A stretch of DNA of 64,000 nt from Carposina sasakii (GCA_014607495.2 CP053160.1:9610001-9674000), one strand, 5' to 3'. Counted from the stretch's first letter, positions 44,019 through 54,764 are shown. Made by a program: numbers and translations. The notes: generated by a model from the letters alone, not told the origin.

Positions 44019-45996
44019 TCACTCTTCCAAATCACATAATGAGCAAATGGAAAACTCTTTCGATGTGCATTTCTTGCAAACAGTTTTTTTACAAGCTTGG
44101 CATTTCACACACGATTTGTTACCGGCACAAGAAGACTTCACCTGACAACGTGTACGTTTGTCTTGACGCTCAGGTATTTCGTTTTGTACATTGACACGAC
44201 TATTAGACGTTTTCCTGCTATTTGCGTATGCCTCAGCTAGTTCTTCTCCTAACTGTAAAATAAACTCTCTTCTGCTGATTTTTTTTCCATTCAGGTCACG
44301 ATACAAAATCCAAGCATTTATTGCTGCTAAGTCTAGCAAATTATAAAAAGTATGAATAGGCCAACGCCTAGATGGGGCTTTTACAGAATATTTGCGAGCC
44401 ATTTGATCCACAACGTCTACCCCATACTTTGAACTATTGTAAAATGATACTACATCCGGTTTCTTTTTTGTACCAGTTTCTATTTGAATATCTGGGTGCA
44501 TAGTGCTAAGGAGAAGAACATTTTTTTTGTGCTTTCCTTGATATACTGTCAAAGTGATGTCGTCTTTTTTCAGTAACACCGTACAGTACAATTCTTCTTT
44601 TGCTTGTTTGACACAAGCAGGTATTTCCCGACGAGCTTTATTTATGGTACCAACAATACTTGTTCCGTTTGATTTTAGAGTTTCAGCAAGGGACAGGGAC
44701 GTGAAAAAGTTATCGCAAGTGACATTTCTTCCTTTGTTTAGGTATGGCTGCATTAATTTTTTTACTACGTAATCCCCAAGACGTTCGTCATTTGGCCTGA
44801 CGTCATCCTTGCCTAGATATGGAAATGCGTTCACTATATATTTAGAGTTCTTATCTACAGCCATCCAGAATTTTTGTCCGTATTTGTCGGGTTTTGAAGC
44901 CATAAATTGAGTAAATCTGCATCGACATTTGGAAGGGAAAAGTTGTTCATCAATTGTTATGTAGGGCCCTGGCGTATAACAACTTTGAGCATTGGAAATA
45001 AAATTGTACCACACTTCAGATATCAATCCAAACTTGTCAGTTGTGAGTCTTTGTGTTCTCGTAGATCTCACGTCGAATCTCAAAAACTTCATAATCTCCC
45101 GAAATCTATCCCGAGACATGGTGGCCTTCACAAAATCGTTACCCCATTTGACTGACCACAGTGCATCTAGATCTAAATATTTTGCGCCTATGGCTCCACG
45201 TACATATATAATAGCCAGAAAAGCTTCAAGCTCTTCAATTGTTAGGACCCAATCAGGAGAGTGAGTACGTCGGGCTTCTGCTATGGTACAAGACAAAATT
45301 TGTTTCAAAATTTTTTCGTCTATCATAAGTCGCCAAGCACTACTACAAGTTTCATCTACTTTACGTTTTGCATACGGAGTAGGTCCAGGATGATCTTTGA
45401 ACAGATTTTGTTGACCTCGTCTACCTGGTAGTGCACAGTTTGTTGGTTCAATTTTCCAAGTCGTTCCATCAGGTGCAATAATTTTTGTTCCCAAAGGAAT
45501 TTCTTTTATAGAATCGTATGTATCGTGTAAACGAACCAACGGCTGACTCCGGCCTCGTCCTCGACTGCGTGATCCGCCACGATTTCTGGTTCTTCCACGA
45601 CCTCTGCGTTGTCTAACCGCATTCTCATCGTCAAAAGTGGCTAACGTTATTTCTTCACCTAAAAATAAATAGTTCTCACTAATAATACAAGTAAGAAATT
45701 ACAAAAATCAATAGTAGAAATACAACACTATAACACCTATCATGACAAACAGAAATATTTATATTGATTTCTAAATAGTATGTATAAGTTTATTTTTATG
45801 AATAAAAATAATTACCTGGCTGATTTTGAATTTCATTTATAGAATTTTCATCATCGGATGACGATAAGTCGCTATTTGTGGGTGACTGTTGCCACTCTTC
45901 ATCGGATGAATGCAGCGGCTCCCCTTCTGAGTTGTCTTCGGCGATATCTTGAAGAGACTGAATAATTTCCGCTTCTTTTAGACCACGCTTAGCCAT
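44019..45996 (-). CDS. piggyBac-type transposase, two exons, 606 aa, intact
   Basis: Exon 1 is 45,996-45,816 and exon 2 is 45,658-44,019. The 157-nt intron has a CCAG/GTAATT donor and a TTTTTAG acceptor; joining gives one frame of 606 residues. The N-terminus is acidic and Ser-rich (SLQDIAEDNSEGE, SSDDEN). A basic RGRGR tract covers about residues 76-98. The DDE core (DDE_Tnp_1_7) carries TIDEQLFP with D297, CDNFFTS with D376 and VDVVDQM with D475/D478, corresponding to D268, D346 and D447/D450 of the Trichoplusia ni enzyme. A Cys-rich C-terminal domain (about 565-602, CxxC pairs) completes the protein; in this family it binds the ends. Length matches the usual 590-610. ATG 45,996 is the first in-frame methionine of exon 1. 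The protein excises and inserts the element at TTAA in the nucleus. Confidence 0.92.
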
Positions 45997-46478
45997 AGTG
46001 CGCAAAATGCTTTAGTTTCGTACGTGGGATGTGACAGAAACAAAACACACGTTACGCTCCCTCTACTGCCGGCCGGCTACTAAAGCAGGGATTCAATCAC
46101 ACACCGACGCCCTCCCACCCTCCCCACCACCCTCACCGCTTTAGCCACGAATATTTAGTGGCGCGTGAGTACCTAGATTGACGCAAGATATTTTGTCTAA
46201 TTTAGAAGAAAGATGAAGTTAAGCTGACATTCATGACTGGGTCAAAATTGACCCAACCGCGCTTAGAGGTAAAATTGAATAAAAAAACATATTTATTGCA
46301 GTTACATGGTTGAAATCTCGTATAAACAATAACGATCACATTTCATAAAAAGTCATAAAAAATTAGGATTCTATGTATAATAAAACATTAAATAGGGCAG
46401 GAAAAACATCGAAATGGGTCAAATTTGGGACGCTCGCGCTTCTAGTGTTAATCTAACCGGGATGAAGAAATAACGTTC

Positions 46479-47795
46479 AAATTCAAATTCAAATGCAAAA
46501 TACTTTATTTGCACAAAATAAGGTGAAGTTGGTGTTAGTTTACTTTAGAGTCTCTTATTTTGCCGACAATGGCATGCAAAAATTTTCGAGTTCCTAAAAA
46601 TAATTTATAAAAGATTTGCAATAAACTTAGCTAATTAAAAATAGTAATATAATAATCAATATTATGCTAAATTAATTAAATTAAAATGTCAGGTTATTTT
46701 AGATACCACCACCATTACATTGTCATATTACATTAAGTAGGTACCTATTTTCTTTATTAAAATTACCAAAACAAATTCAGATATCACGTCACAAACAAAT
46801 TACAAAATTACAAAACTATGTCACATCCCTTGTTTTATCATTTAAATACTCACTAATAGTGTAATATGCTTTATGTACCAGAAAACTTGTGAGCGAATGT
46901 CTAAATTTCCTATCGTCATCAATTTCTACAATAGATACAGGCAGTTTATTGTAGATCACAGGTGCCATACCAAGAAAGCTTTTACGAAATAAAGCTGTTT
47001 TGGCAGGTGGGGCACAGATTCTGTGGCGATATCTATAACTATTTAGTCTATTATATAACTGGGAATTATTTTTTACAAAGAGTGCCATTTCGTAAATATA
47101 TAAACTACTAAGTGTAAGTATTTTTAGTTTTTGGAATTGAGGTTTGCAGGATTCCATATAGTGCATGTTCATCATTGAGCGTATACATCTTTTTTGTGCC
47201 CTAAATGCCAGTTCAATGTTTGCCCCGTTACCCCAAAAGATTATTCCATATCTTAGTGTAGAGGTGACATAGGCATGGTACGCTACTAAGACTGTGGATT
47301 TATTAGCAACCCTAGAAAGCATGTTTAGTCCATATGAGTACTGATTTAATCTCTTACGTATAGCGTCAATTTGTGTATTCCATTTCATGTCACTGTCTAA
47401 CCATATTCCTAGAAATTTAGTGTTACTATTTTCGTCAATATTTATTCCTAAGTAATTAATGTTTAGATTAGTCAAAACGTTCTTTCTTTGTCTGTAGTGG
47501 ACAATTTTTGTTTTATTAATATTAATTTTTAGGTTATTTAAAGATAACCAATTTATTATGGTTTTTATAGTGTTGTTAATCTCGCTTTCATAAGTTTCTA
47601 AATTCTGACATGTAAATATTATGGTGCTGTCATCAGCAAATAACACCATAGGATGAGGTATTGAATTTGGTATGTCATTAATGTAAATTAGGAATAGAAG
47701 TGGCCCCAGAACACTTCCTTGGGGTACTCCATATCGGACGAGTCTATAGTTTGAGGAGTAGATTACTTCTTTTTTAGTTCTTGTGCATATTTGTC
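46479..47795 (-). mobile_element. jockey-type LINE, 5'-truncated, C-terminal RT onward
   Basis: The frame is open from about 47,793 to the stop at 46,816, about 325 codons. RT blocks are YGVPQGSVLGPLLFLIYIND and the catalytic LFADDST (near 47,640), followed by thumb KFLGIWLDSDMKWNTQI and the C-terminal KLKILTLSSLYIYEMALFVK and RHSLTSFLVHKAYY. The fingers, the endonuclease and ORF1 are missing. A TGA upstream of the first block and the change of sequence mark the truncation. The 3' UTR ends AATAAAGTATTTTGCATTTG then a GAATTT repeat, the usual jockey tail, which lies only 28 bp from the piggyBac right border. The remaining frame has no stop, so it is young but dead on arrival. Confidence 0.85.
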
Positions 47796-47843
47796 AAAAA
47801 CGTAATTTAAAAAGAGTTGGTAAAATTCGTCATCCGGGTTAAG

Positions 47844-47960
47844 TGACCCGATAGCTCAGTTGGTAGAGCGATGCACGGAATGCGAGTGGTCGTGAGTTCA
47901 AATCTCACTCGGGTGATTTTTTTTTTTCATTTTCTTGATAATATTTTATAATCTTAATCT
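47844..47960 (+). mobile_element. Mini-SINE family A, copy 4
   Basis: GACCCGATAGCTCAGTTGG box A, GAGTTCAAATCTC box B region, then 'ggtgattttttttttcattttcttgataatattttataa'. The acceptor (6 of 7 pairs), D and T stems pair well. The anticodon arm has no U33 and weak pairing, which argues against a working tRNA. Confidence 0.72.
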
Positions 47961-48599
47961 ATATCGATATCTATGACAATAAAACATTTTCCTTTTTTAT
48001 TTTTTACAATTGCTTTATGGATAATTTTAAACTTTACTAAGATATATACCTAAAAGTAGTTCTACCTATAAATATATCATTTCACATCGTTCAATCGACT
48101 TGAAATCATAGATTTATTTCATGATTTGTTGATAATTAACAGATATTTATAACTTTTACTTAGTTATTTATTTTTATTAAATCATGTAAGTACATGTTAA
48201 CATGACAAAAGCTTTTTCAGAGAGATACCGAGAGAGAGTGAGGCCCTGTCAGATCATACATCAAACACAACTTCCGTATCCTAACTTACTTTTTAAATTT
48301 ACAATATAGGCAAAGGTAGTATAGAGCCAATACAGACAAGTATACTACACATGAAACTCCCATTTCATGACTATACCGGTAATGTTTTTCAGTATAGTGT
48401 AACTGACTGAAAAATCGAGCGGAGCATGATAGGATTACATATGTAATATGTGGGATTGAACCAAGGAAAAAACTACATAGAATGAATTCTGGGGTAACAT
48501 AATATAAAAATTGACTATAGCAGTAAAGGCATAGAGAGTGCACCTGTGTTTGAGTACACACTGCACCTAGAGATGCCCTATTCTGCGTAACTGATTTCA

Positions 48600-48753
48600 G
48601 GGAGCCAATTCTTGAAAAGTCTCGAGTTGGAACGAAGCCGAAACGGAACCGTTGTAGACGTTCAGTACAAAGCAATAATTCATTTACGGTGACGTAATTA
48701 GTCACATTTCAGCACGAGACAGATATTTGTTTTTATTCTGTGAATTGTCCCCC
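48600..48753 (+). mobile_element. GGGGGCAATTCTTGAAA family MITE, internally deleted copy 3
   Basis: 'gggagccaattcttgaaaagtctcgagttggaacgaagccg' to 'gcacgagacagatatttgtttttattctgtg' then directly 'aattgtccccct'. About 120 bp of the interior present at 21,780 is missing. Confidence 0.6.
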
Positions 48754-48864
48754 TGTTCTGATTAGCCGCAGTGCCGTGACAGCTTAATAAAAAACTGGCA
48801 GGCACGTTATTGTTACTCAGAAACATTTGAATCATTATTATTAATTGATTATGAATAAGTATAA

Positions 48865-48975
48865 TGACCCGGTGGCTTAGTGGTTATAGCGGCTGGCATG
48901 GTTTGCAGTGGTCGTGCGTTCGATTCCCACTCGGTTGAAGAATTTTTTCCATTTTCTTTATTAATAATTTTATAT
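48865..48975 (+). mobile_element. Mini-SINE family A, copy 5
   Basis: GACCCGGTGGCTTAGTGG box A, GCGTTCGATTCC box B, then 'ggttgaagaattttttccattttctttattaataattttata'. The tail is identical in layout to copies 2 and 3. Confidence 0.75.
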
Positions 48976-49204
48976 GTATTATACTGTTAAGGCGAATCTA
49001 AAATGTGTTAATTTAGTTTAAATTAAATTCGCAATAACAAAAACACTACGTCAAACGTAAAAGTGACGTCACATCCGTGAACTCGTGACGTCTGATCCAA
49101 AACTACTCAATGGTATCATCCTTATAACTACGTCCTGAAATGTAACCGTTATAAATAGAGTGAAAACAACATATACAATGTATATGTATGTATTATGTAG
49201 GCTT

Positions 49205-49560
49205 ATTATACATCTATACATATAATAAAAATGTAACGGATCGCTGTCTGTACATGGAAGATATGTGAGAAAAAATATTATAGGAGACCTTTACTCGTAT
49301 CAACGCAATAGGACCCAAAACGATGATTTTTGGAATTTTTGACGTTTTTTTTGTTTGTCTGTGCGTTTGTGCACGGTAATCTCAGAAACGGCTGAATCGA
49401 TTTCGATGCAGTTTTCAGGAATATATTGTGACAGATCCCACTTAACATATAGGCTACTTTTTATCCCGGGAAAATGTTTTTATCCCGGATAATTTCGACA
49501 TTTTGTTTTTTCTGTAGTCCACGCGGACGGAGTCGCGGGCGTTCACTGGTAACACATAAA
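49205..49560. repeat. dispersed short repeat (CGCGGACGGAGTCGCGGGCG type)
   Basis: 'tataataaaaatgtaacggatcgctgtctgtacatgg' through 'taggctactttttatcccgggaaaatg' to 'gtagtccacgcggacggagtcgcgggcgttcactggt'. It is the inverse of 50,628-50,950 and 55,688-56,010. It is unclassified; the copies here are about 320-350 bp. Confidence 0.6.
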
Positions 49561-49699
49561 TTTCATTGACAAAAATAAGCTAGCATATTATTTACTTTAG
49601 TGGTTTCAGTCATATTTTTAAGAATATTTTAAAAACTTTGCTTCAATACAATACAACAAATACCTATAACATTCATTGACACGTACGAATAAGATGCGC

Positions 49700-50052
49700 A
49701 CAATATAAAGGTAAAATGTCACGCACATAAAGAAACTGCCCGTCGCAAATCACTTGTCCAATGACCTTTCCAAAAGTAACACTGACGGAGAAAAATATAC
49801 CCCTCGACGCGCACGCGCATCTGTTCCAAAAATACAGTCTCCCGCGCACATATCGAGTTCCCGGCAGTCTGCTTCGCCAATCGTTACCAGCCGCCTGTGA
49901 TATACCTAGTCGGGAAAAAGAAAAAAAAGAAAAAGTTCTTCACTACACCATGACAAGTAAACTGCCAGTGTTATAGAGTAAAACCTTTTCTAACCGCTTG
50001 TGTGGATTTTGAATTTCGAAGTGTTCTTTTTCATGTGCGAAATTGTGCCGCT
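49700..50052 (+). promoter_or_regulatory. Candidate promoter and first non-coding exon (possibly of the thin/abba gene)
   Basis: A block clearly GC-richer than its surroundings. TATAAAG lies at 49,704-49,710, and a strong splice donor (CT/GTAAGT) follows at 50,053. The coding gene at 59,990 is preceded by a splice acceptor (TTTGCAG at 59,963-59,969), so it must have an upstream non-coding exon. This block is the best candidate on the same strand. The 71-codon open frame inside it (49,761-49,976) has no recognisable domain. Linkage to the gene is an inference. Confidence 0.3.
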
Positions 50053-50627
50053 GTAAGTACATAAAGTGCCGCAAAGTTATCCGATACGCTGATAGCGTCG
50101 CTACTATCTATGTAGAAGAAAGTATATTTGTATCAGTGGCGGTAGTTGCAGCTTTCTTCAGATAAGCTTGTGGCACTATACGCTAAATTGACACGTCACG
50201 TTTCGGACAATGGGGTGGCATTTTGCATGTGTTTGATTTTATGGAATATACCTGTTTTTGGACGGAACGCTAATGTTTTAATACGTCTATCAAAATTTTG
50301 TGCCGAGTCATAATAATATGGCAAAAGTGTAATTCTAATTAAATAAGCAAATTAATCTATTATGGAGCTCAATTTTGAGCGTTTTCTTTTACAACTACTT
50401 TTATAATAATGTTTAGTAAAAACTGTAATATTTCTTAATATTTTATGATAATATACTCATAATAAAATGTTTACATCGTCAACCATCATACCTAAAAGAA
50501 TTAAACAAAAAACCCCTTTTTATAAACAAAGTTCTAACTTGTAACAGCCGACTTAAAAACCGGCTAAATATGATTATTTCCTACATTGTCTTTGTCTATA
50601 AACCAAATTTAAAAAGGTGTATATATA

Positions 50628-50950
50628 TTTTATAACTAGTAAACGCCCGCGACTCCGTCCGCGTGAACAAATTGCCCGGGATAAAAACATTTTCCCGGGA
50701 TAAAAAAGCCTATATGCTAAGTGGGACCTGTCACATTATATTCCTGAAAACTGCATCGAAATCGGGTAAGCCGTTCCTGATATTAGCGTGCACAAACGCA
50801 CAGACAAACAGACAAAAAATCCAAAAATCATTCTTTTAGAACCTACTATTGCGTTGATAAAGGTCTCCTATAATATTTTTTCTCATAGATCTTCCATGTG
50901 CCTACAGACAGCGATCCATTACATTTTTATTATATGTATATAATAGATAT
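50628..50950. repeat. dispersed short repeat (CGCCCGCGACTCCGTCCGCG type)
   Basis: 'actagtaaacgcccgcgactccgtccgcgtgaac' to 'cgatccattacatttttattatatg'; full-length relative to 55,688. It lies in what would be the first intron of the thin/abba gene if 49,700-50,052 is its exon. Confidence 0.6.
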
Positions 50951-52434
50951 AGATTGATGTATACATAATTTCTTTTGAAATAAATAATATCTTATACACA
51001 TTCAAAATTTAATAGTATACAGTAGTTCAAACAAAGTTGTACAAAAATTCATTTGGCTTCACTATTCACAGCATAGCAATAGAACTCGAATTCAATTTGC
51101 GAGCGAATAAACCCTGGCTAATCTTCGTAAACAACAAGTACCCCTCCAATGCAATCAACTGTGCTACTCCGAAAACTTTTTAGCAGCTTCGCCGAATGCA
51201 AATCTTTTGTTTTTCATTTCGCCCGTAATGAAATGATATTGAGTTTCTTGCGTATTAATTTCGCCTGTTTTCTCATTGAGTTTAACCTTTCTTTTGTAAT
51301 AACATGACTTGTTTTGGTTTTTGTTTTTACGCGTGTTTTGAACTGACTTCCTGATATTTTGAAGTGGATTTGCAAAATATTAGGTATCTACCTATTGTTT
51401 TGTTTACTCAGGGAAAATTGTTTAATCATCATTTAAGCTACATATTAATTTATATATTTAATTTTGCAAATACTAACCAAGCAAATCGTTCTTTGGTCGT
51501 TATTTTTACTAGAATACATAACTTCTTTCCGAGCATGTCATCTAAGACATAGGAACTCAGTCGATCAAGGAACTCAGAGGCGTTGTAGACTTTAAACCCT
51601 TTTTTTATCTTTTCAAAATAAAGCAACTGGTCATAAAAATATATTCCGAATTCAAATAATTAATCTAACCTCGTGTTAGTTAAAACTTCGAGTTCAATAA
51701 ATAATATTTCGTAGAAAACTACTGAAAAGTGTAAAATTAATTTTAAATTTGACACTGTGGCACGAGGCTTTTAGAGACCAACCGCTGGACTAAACGAGGT
51801 TTCATAGGGTTGCCAGTGAGGTTTCACTGCTCTGGGAGTAAAAAAAAACGTATAACTAGGGTTGCCATTGTACTTAAAAAACTTATATAACTAATACCAT
51901 ATTATTATATACTATTATTAATACCTAAAACTTTAGGCAAAAAAATCTCTTAAACAACAACGAATTTTTTGTATAGTGTCGTTTCAGATCGGAGTTGTAT
52001 AAACACAACAATGCTCTGTAGGCATACATCATATTTTTTTGGTTATGATATTACTTATATTACTGACAAATTACACAATATGTGCTAAAAAAATGTAATA
52101 CGAGTACATACTACGTCTTACTTAAATAAAATGTTGATCGTATATTCATTTCATAATAAATAATACTTCAGAATAGAAAAAATCTTCTGCTTTTATCATA
52201 AAAAATAGAGGTCAACCCTAGATTCGACATTATTGAGTAAAATGTCCCTTTCATTGAATATATATATATATATCATAGAGAGAGACGTCACATCAGCCAT
52301 TTATAACTTAATCATACTAAAAGTCATAAATAAATTTAATTAAAAACTGTTTTTTTTTTAGTAAAAGACCACACGATATTATAAAAATAAACAATATCAT
52401 ATTAGTACCTCACAACAACATTAACTAATCTCGT
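50951..52434. other. Non-coding stretch
   Basis: Includes less AT-rich DNA at 51,060-51,330 with no repeat similarity, a piece of module Y at 51,830-51,865 ('gctctgggagtaaaaaaaaacgtata') and an AT microsatellite at 52,259-52,273. Confidence 0.35.
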
Positions 52435-52632
52435 TTAATACTTTCTTCTATGCTGCTCTGGGAGTGAAAAAAAAACGTATAATTTCTACAGCTGCTTCTT
52501 ATCTCGGGCATACATAAGTCAGTAGAGAGACAAGAGGGTCTTGGCGTTTTGTAGGCGATTTTCCTTACGGTGTAGGCAGAGCACCAAGGGCCGATAGAAC
52601 CACATGGTGCCACTTCTGACCAATTTATACTG
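52435..52632. repeat. Two-module repeat (inverted Y then X)
   Basis: 'tatgctgctctgggagtgaaaaaaaaacgtataatttctacagctgc' (Y) followed by 'taggcagagcaccaagggccgatagaaccacatggtgccacttctgaccaattta' (X). Compare 10,628-10,870, where the order is X then Y. Confidence 0.5.
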
Positions 52633-52634
52633 AA

Positions 52635-53272
52635 CTAGTGGCCCGCCCTCGCTTCGCTTCGGTACATATCAGTACATTAGCTACAACTTCATATGTAGGT
52701 ACAGCGGTTTTCGTAAAAATTTGGAACGCCCGTTGGTTCCCTTCCCGTGGGAATTTCGGGAAATCCGTTCTTAGAGCTTCCTCGTAGTCCCTAATCCGAT
52801 TTTAGCTTCGTAAAATAGCGGTTTTCGTAAAAAAATATTAATTCCCGTTGGTCCTCTTCCCGTGGGAATTTCGGGAAATCCGTTCTTAGTGCTTCCTCGC
52901 AGTCCCTAATGAACATATATGCCTAATTTTAGCTTCATATTTATAGCGGTTTTCGTAAAAATTATGAATTCCCGTTTGTCCCCTTCCCGTGGGAATTTCG
53001 GGAAATCCGTTTTTAGTCCTCCCTCGCTGTCCCCAATGAACATATATGCCCGATTTCAGCTTCATATGTATAGCGGTTTTCGTAAAAAATATAGAATTCC
53101 CGTTGGTCGCCTTCCCGTGGGAATATCGGGAAATTCTTGTAGCCTATGTTCATCCAGGTCCAATAAGGATTCTAACGGTGAAAGAATTTTTTAAATCGGT
53201 CCAGAAGTTTTTGAGCCTATTCATTACAACCAAACAAACAAAGTTTTCCTCTTTATAATATTAGTGTAGACA
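52635..53272. repeat. dispersed short repeat with four internal tandem units of about 114-128 bp
   Basis: It starts 'actagtggcccgccctcgcttcgcttcgg' and ends 'aagttttcctctttataatattagtgtaga', the ends of the common short repeat class. The middle is expanded into four units, each with 'agcggttttcgtaaaaa', 'ttcccgt(t)ggtc' and 'cttcccgtgggaatttcgggaaatccg'. The unit anchors (agcggttttcg) lie at 52,703, 52,817, 52,944 and 53,072. Confidence 0.75.
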
Positions 53273-53279
53273 AAAATTC

Positions 53280-53425
53280 TCGGCTATACTCTCTCAACGG
53301 AAATCAGCCACGCAGAAGATGTTATAGTGCACAAATAAGAACGCAATATCAGGTGCATTCCCTTTTCCCTTAATATCATAATTGAATACAACCGAAAAGA
53401 GATCAGACCCTGGACTAGCGGGCTA
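53280..53425 (-). mobile_element. SINE family C, strongly decayed fragment
   Basis: 'tatagtgcacaaataagaacgcaatatcaggtgcattccctttt' and 'ccgaaaagagatcagaccctgga' align, in the same orientation, with the body of 9848-10,195, with many substitutions. Confidence 0.45.
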
Positions 53426-53487
53426 TACATATTTGCAATTCAACTATGTGTTTGTAATTAATAATTATTATGAATTACACATTTAAC

Positions 53488-53649
53488 TTCATTAGTCAGT
53501 TTATATTGCTAGGTGCTCGGGTCTGGTTTCTCATGGCGATTGTAGTTAGTGCAAGTGCCTGTTGTCGCAATTATGAGTTATCAGATCCGAGGGTCAGTGG
53601 AGGGTGTAGGGCCCGGTGGTGGGCGCACCCATAGTAAATTCATTAGTCA
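53488..53649. mobile_element. GTGTAGGGCCCGG family element, copy C, with 11-bp direct repeats
   Basis: The element at 53,499-53,638 contains 'gctaggtgctcgggtctggtttctc' and ends 'ggtgtagggcccggtggtgggcgcacccatagtaaa'. It is flanked on both sides by TTCATTAGTCA (53,488-53,498 and 53,639-53,649). The left hairpin arm present in copies A and B is absent. Confidence 0.65.
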
Positions 53650-54750
53650 TCCCAACCATTACTGCTGCTATGAGTCAGATGTGATTTCGGAACTCGTACT
53701 AAACGCGCAAGCCGCGCATATAATATTTCCTAAAACCTACAATTTGCATAAATACAGCCCCATACAGGGCTCACGGATGGGCAGAACATACCACAACCCT
53801 CCTGGCCTCGTGTACCCACACAAAAAACTGTAAACAGCATCGCTAATGCGTAGAAATACAAACATTTTCTTTGTCACCTCAGCCAAATACGAAGAATTAT
53901 GATTCAAAGTGAAACAAAAAACGATTATCTGCCAAAAACACTTTTAGAATAAAAGTCACAAACCCAGTTTGCGAATGATACGCCTACCAGGTTTTATTAT
54001 GAACTTGTTTTTGAATTGTTTATTTTGATCGATGTCGTGATGATCCCTATGTTTGCTTAAAACTATGGTTTCTTAGGGCACGTCATAATTCATAATATAG
54101 CGGCCGTGAAGAAACTTTTTGCATATCGGCAGTGTAGGTAGGTAAAGACGACTAGGGCCGCTACAATGACGGCACCGCTATCCTAATAAACATAGCTTTA
54201 CTAACGTTCACCTTGTAAACTAACTACAAGCCCACGTGAGGAGTGAGTCTACTGCCGATTTGGGCACAAATGTAACAATCTAGCGAAGGTAACTAATCAA
54301 ATGGGAAATATGTTTGGAGTCATTTTTAATAGGAAGGTTTTATCAGCTTATAAATATAGGTAGAAGTAATCTAGGGAAACCTATAGATATAATTAATAAT
54401 TATCTTATATGAAATATAATGTAGGTAATGAATAAGTGAAGCTGTGTATATCTATGTAGGTTTCCATCGTAAGCTGTATATTAAGCTTAAGTCAATATTT
54501 CTAAATGACTACACAATTTTAAGCAATAAATATTTCTGTCACTACATAATTTATTCGGTACAAGAAAAAAGTATGTACTTCTTAACTTCATTGAAGCGAA
54601 TTTTACAGTTAGATAAGCATTAGTTGTCACTTGATTAGAATTTTGACCAAACGCACAAAATTATATATTATATTATATTATATAATTAATATTTAACTTT
54701 TTTTTATATTTTTGAAAGATCTCCAAGGTTATCTCGTTATTATATTTAAA
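53650..54750. other. Non-coding, no gene recognised
   Basis: No recognised content; TATATTATATTATA microsatellite at 54,660-54,685. Confidence 0.35.
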
Positions 54751-54764
54751 TTTAAATATTCACA

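Larger units (their letters stand above)
43700..46451 (-). mobile_element. Complete piggyBac transposon (TTAA TSDs, 13-bp TIRs)
   Basis: The element spans 43,704-46,447 (2744 bp) between TTAA at 43,700-43,703 and TTAA at 46,448-46,451. The terminal repeats are CACTAGAAGCGCG at the left and CGCGCTTCTAGTG at the right. A bipartite subterminal motif, AAGCGCGG + 1 base + TGGGTCAATTTTGACC, lies at 43,737-43,761 and, inverted, at 46,238-46,264. It is 33 bp from the left end but 183 bp from the right, an asymmetry known for piggyBac. Everything needed for cut-and-paste movement is visible in one copy: target duplication, ends and an intact transposase. Confidence 0.93.

Noticed and set aside
47844..48940. 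Possible functional tRNA genes (GATAGCTCAGTTGG... and GGTGGCTTAGTGG...)
   Set aside because: Anticodon arms are irregular (no U33, weak stem) and the same downstream tail follows each copy, so they are SINEs.
49761..49976. 71-codon open frame in a GC-richer block
   Set aside because: No recognisable domain; low-complexity basic end; the block is better explained as a promoter or non-coding exon.
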